64,000 nucleotides of DNA from Roseovarius sp. (lineage in GTDB: Bacteria; Pseudomonadota; Alphaproteobacteria; Rhodobacterales; Rhodobacteraceae): positions 186,001 through 250,000 of the forward strand of contig JARGOC010000003.1 in the NCBI GenBank assembly GCA_029212365.1, in the 5' to 3' direction. Of this stretch, positions 61,433 through 64,000 are shown one piece after another. How positions within the stretch are numbered: the first letter of the stretch is position 1; each line of letters starts with the position of its first letter. The position numbers were made by a program, and so were the translations under genes. The notes beneath the pieces are model-generated. The model ran no database searches, was not told the DNA's origin, and saw only the letters and a program-made list of their open reading frames with translations.

Positions 61433-62232
61433 CAGGTGGAGGCCTTGTATTGGGCGGCTTTCCAGAACAGCCGGTCAAAGTTGGCTTGCGTTTGGGCCGC
61501 AAAATCAGCCCATTCCATGCCAAACACCTCGGCCCCGATTTGGGCCGTGTGCACCGAATAGGACGGCTCATTGCGTTTGCCACGAAATGGCGGCGGGGCC
61601 AGATAAGGCGCATCCGTTTCCACCAGAATGCGCTCAACGGGTGCGGTGCTGAAGATCTCGCGCAGATCAGAGCTGCGCGGGAAGGCTGCAATGCCCGACA
61701 TCGACAGGTAAAACCCCAGATCGACAGCGGCACGCGCCAGCGCGGCTGAGGATGAGAAACAATGCATCACACACGTATAAGCGCCGCGCTCGTGCTCCTC
61801 TCGCAGGATGCGCGCCATATCATCATCGGCATCGCGCGAATGGATAATCAGCGGCAGACCGGTCTGGCGGGCCGCTTGGATATGCAGGCGCAGGCTGTCT
61901 TGTTGTTGGGCCGCACTTTCAGATGTGTAATGATAATCAAGTCCGGTCTCGCCGATGCCAACAAACTTGGGGTGTTGTGCCATTTCAACCAGTTGATCAA
62001 CGGTTGCCATCGGCTCGTCTGCGACGCTCATCGGGTGTGTGCCAGCCGCATAGAACACCGGCGCATATTGCTCGGCGATGGCGCGCACGGAGGGCTCGTT
62101 TCGCAGCTTGGTGCAAATGGTGACCATGCGGGTGACACCCGCCTCAACGGCGCGGGCGACCACATCATCACGCTCGTCCTCGAAATCGGGGAAATCAAGG
62201 TGGCAATGGCTGTCAGTGATTTCGATGGCCAT
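61432..62232 (-). CDS. TatD-family metal-dependent deoxyribonuclease
   Basis: A 266-residue TIM-barrel hydrolase. The first metal motif is SHCHLDFPDF, followed by GIGETGLDYHY (Glu), LIIHSRDADDDM, CVMHCFSSS and the late VETDAPYLAPPPFRG aspartate, all intact. YcfH/TatD relatives act as 3'-5' exonucleases on DNA and in DNA repair. It is in the tmk-holB-tatD string typical of alphaproteobacteria; metG, often present, is absent. Confidence 0.92.
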   Translation of the reverse strand: MAIEITDSHCHLDFPDFEDERDDVVARAVEAGVTRMVTICTKLRNEPSVRAIAEQYAPVFYAAGTHPMSVADEPMATVDQLVEMAQHPKFVGIGETGLDYHYTSESAAQQQDSLRLHIQAARQTGLPLIIHSRDADDDMARILREEHERGAYTCVMHCFSSSAALARAAVDLGFYLSMSGIAAFPRSSDLREIFSTAPVERILVETDAPYLAPPPFRGKRNEPSYSVHTAQIGAEVFGMEWADFAAQTQANFDRLFWKAAQYKAST

Positions 62233-62252
62233 AGGGTATTTCCTTTTGCGCC

Positions 62253-63371
62253 TTAGCGGGACGCCGTCGATTGCATGTTAAACACCATATCCAAGACCAG
62301 CGCAGCGGGGTCAAGGTTCACCGCGCGGCCATGGCGGGCACGGGTGGTGATTTTTTGTGCCAAAGTCGCCCATTTGCGGGCTTTATGTGGGTTGGGGGCC
62401 AGACGTTGAAATGTCTCGGCCTCGCCTGGGGCTGCTTCGATGGCTGGTGGCTGACCTGTGGCACCGGTGCGTGCCAGTCGGGCCAGGGCCACATCGGTGA
62501 GGGTCAACAGGAGGTCCAGTTTTTCAGCGCCGCCACGCGCAGCCGCCGCCTCAGCCAATTTTAACGCGCGCGGACGGTCCAGTTGCGGCAGGGAGCGCAA
62601 AACAGCAAGGATCTCACCATAGAGCGCCAAGCCCCCCAGATTTATCAGGCGCAGCGCGGCCCCAACCGAGCCGCCTGCCAATTCGGCAAGGGCGTCGGGA
62701 AGCTGGTCTTCGACACCGGCCTGTTGCAACGCAGCGGCCAGATCAGCGGGCGACAGGTTGGACAATCGCAAATCGCGGCACCGAGAGCGGATGGTGGGCA
62801 ACAGCCGCGCGGGTTGGTGCGAGATCAACAGCAATGTGGTGCGCTCGGGGGGTTCTTCGAGCATTTTTAGCAGCGCGTTGGCAGCTTGGGTATTCATATC
62901 GTCAGCGGCATCAAGGATCACCACACGGCGGCCCCCATCAGCCGCAGACAGGTGCAAAAAGCCATTCAGCTTGCGCACATCATCCGCGACGATCTGATCG
63001 CGCAGACGTCCGGTTTTTTCGTTCACACTGCGGGTGATGCGATAGAGCCCCGGATCAGCGCCCGCAGCAATGCGGCGTGCAACGGGGTGATCGTCGGGGA
63101 TGTTCAGGCTATCGGGTTTGGGCAGTGCATCACAAAACATGCCGCCATCATCAGTGTCAGGAGTGGCCAGCAAGAAGCGCGCGATGCGCCATGCCAGCGT
63201 GGCCTTGCCCACCCCACGCGGGCCAGTGATCAGCCAGCCGTGGTGCAACCGGCCCGCATTGAATGCGTCCAGAAACGCTGCCTGTGCGGCGTCTTGACCA
63301 AACAATACAGATGTTTCGCGCGGGTGTGGTGCACCCTCAATGCGGTCTGGTTCGGGGGTGTCATCGCTCAT
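62253..63371 (-). CDS. holB: DNA polymerase III subunit delta'
   Basis: A 372-residue clamp-loader subunit. The AAA+ P-loop is GPRGVGKATLAW (threonine/serine after the lysine replaced by alanine, in keeping with the non-hydrolysing delta' subunit), and a sensor-like region EEPPERTTLLLISHQPARLLP is present. It overlaps the tmk stop codon by four bases (ATGA). Works with gamma/tau and delta to load the beta clamp. Confidence 0.9.
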   Translation of the reverse strand: MSDDTPEPDRIEGAPHPRETSVLFGQDAAQAAFLDAFNAGRLHHGWLITGPRGVGKATLAWRIARFLLATPDTDDGGMFCDALPKPDSLNIPDDHPVARRIAAGADPGLYRITRSVNEKTGRLRDQIVADDVRKLNGFLHLSAADGGRRVVILDAADDMNTQAANALLKMLEEPPERTTLLLISHQPARLLPTIRSRCRDLRLSNLSPADLAAALQQAGVEDQLPDALAELAGGSVGAALRLINLGGLALYGEILAVLRSLPQLDRPRALKLAEAAAARGGAEKLDLLLTLTDVALARLARTGATGQPPAIEAAPGEAETFQRLAPNPHKARKWATLAQKITTRARHGRAVNLDPAALVLDMVFNMQSTASR

Positions 63372-63994
63372 GTCAGGTGATCCTGCGCAATGCGTGTCAC
63401 GTCAACGGCCACCTCTTCGATCGGGCGGTTGCCGTTGATCACCTTGATCCGATTGGGGAACTCATCGGCCAGAGCCAGAAAACCCGCACGCATTTTTGTC
63501 TGCAAATCGGCGCCAAAAGCTTCGAAGCGTTCTTCGGATGTGCCGCGCGCAAGGGCGCGACCAAGGCCCAGGTCCGGGTCCATGTCGATCAGGATGGTCA
63601 GGTCTGGTTCGTGCCCGATCATCAGATCGTGCAGCGCATCAACCCGCGCACGCATATCACCGCTGCGCAGGCCCTGATACATGCGTGTGCTATCGGCAAA
63701 GCGATCACAGATCACCACTTTGCCCGCACTCACAGCAGGGTCAATCGTGCGTTCCAAATGATCACGCCGGGCAGCGGTGAAAAGCAGCAGCTCAGTTTCG
63801 GCAGACCAGCGGTCCGGCTCACCCTCCAACACCAATGAGCGGATTTCCTCGGCCCCGACAGAGCCCCCCGGCTCGCGCGTCAGCACCACATCGTGCCCTT
63901 GGTTTGTCAGGTGATCCGCCAGCAGGCGCGCCTGGGTGGATTTGCCCGAGCCATCAATACCTTCAAAGCTGATGAACAGTCCGGTTGCTCTCAA
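63368..63994 (-). CDS. tmk: Thymidylate kinase
   Basis: Phosphorylates dTMP to dTDP. The 208-residue protein has the P-loop FEGIDGSGKSTQARLLADHL, TREPGG, the CDRFADSTRMYQG segment and the lid arginines. The first codon in the window is TTG at 63994; because the family usually starts within a few residues of GLFISFEGIDG this is plausible, but an upstream start beyond the window edge cannot be excluded. Coupled to holB by a four-base overlap. Confidence 0.92.
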   Translation of the reverse strand: MRATGLFISFEGIDGSGKSTQARLLADHLTNQGHDVVLTREPGGSVGAEEIRSLVLEGEPDRWSAETELLLFTAARRDHLERTIDPAVSAGKVVICDRFADSTRMYQGLRSGDMRARVDALHDLMIGHEPDLTILIDMDPDLGLGRALARGTSEERFEAFGADLQTKMRAGFLALADEFPNRIKVINGNRPIEEVAVDVTRIAQDHLT

Positions 63995-64000
63995 AACGCG

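Noticed and set aside
1..64000. tRNA genes, rRNA genes, insertion sequences, prophage or integration sites
   Set aside because: No cloverleaf-type tRNA ends, transposase or integrase frames, or flanking repeats were noticed in reading the sequence.

Overview
The window is a chromosomal segment from an alphaproteobacterium of the Rhodobacterales (Roseobacter-type), judged from family content and gene order: an Irr-type Fur regulator next to fabA-fabB-fabI, the string miaB ... phoH-ybeY-corC-lnt-metK-trmB with a SAM/SAH riboswitch before metK (a riboswitch class reported from Rhodobacterales), a Hint-domain protein, a DUF1127 small protein and an XpaC-TelA-DUF2927 operon. GC content is high and coding density is near complete. 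I see no insertion sequence, prophage, CRISPR array, tRNA or rRNA. The species cannot be named from this sequence alone.

Layout. 1-3.9 kb: purine deaminases (end of guanine deaminase, a complete 8-oxoguanine-type deaminase), a GNAT acetyltransferase, a CAP-domain lipoprotein and a histidinol-phosphatase-type enzyme. 3.9-8.2 kb: an XRE regulator, a quinone oxidoreductase convergent with a LysR regulator, a DUF1127 peptide, a Bax inhibitor-1 membrane protein and a secreted hypothetical. 8.3-13.6 kb: rpmG, the RNase P RNA with a promoter inside the end of the upstream amidase gene, an Excalibur-like lipoprotein, gatA-gatC, a UPF0173 hydrolase and tadA. 13.7-15.6 kb: an RsuA/RluB-type pseudouridine synthase and a GlxA-type regulator.

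15.7-22.3 kb is the most system-like stretch: terC, then a 27-residue membrane peptide, xpaC, telA, a DUF2927 lipoprotein, an SPFH-GYF protein and a double zinc-ribbon membrane protein, all on the plus strand. These families are linked elsewhere to tellurite/toxic-anion resistance and envelope stress, so a membrane-associated stress complex is the natural reading. 22.3-23.4 kb: a nitroreductase and D-aminoacyl-tRNA deacylase. 23.5-31.5 kb: a complete type I secretion cassette (HlyD, ABC, TolC-type lipoprotein) downstream of the adhesin it probably exports, a 1066-residue protein with seven Ig-like repeats.

31.8-41.8 kb: argE, then the minus-strand housekeeping string trmB, metK, lnt, corC, ybeY, phoH and miaB, interrupted by an OmpA-family protein and a lipoprotein that share a small cysteine-containing domain. 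41.9-46.5 kb: a hypothetical protein, a small membrane protein, fabI-fabB-fabA and divergent irr. 46.7-51 kb: quinone reductase, FKBP isomerase, haloacid dehalogenase, alpha/beta hydrolase and an orphan Hint protein. 51.5-59.7 kb is a plus-strand catabolic run: dehydratase, EEP phosphatase, an alpha/beta hydrolase whose nucleophile serine is glycine, an MFS drug exporter, zinc alcohol dehydrogenase, amidase and an enolase-superfamily sugar-acid enzyme. 59.7-64 kb: an AEC transporter and the DNA-metabolism string tmk-holB-tatD-MBL hydrolase.
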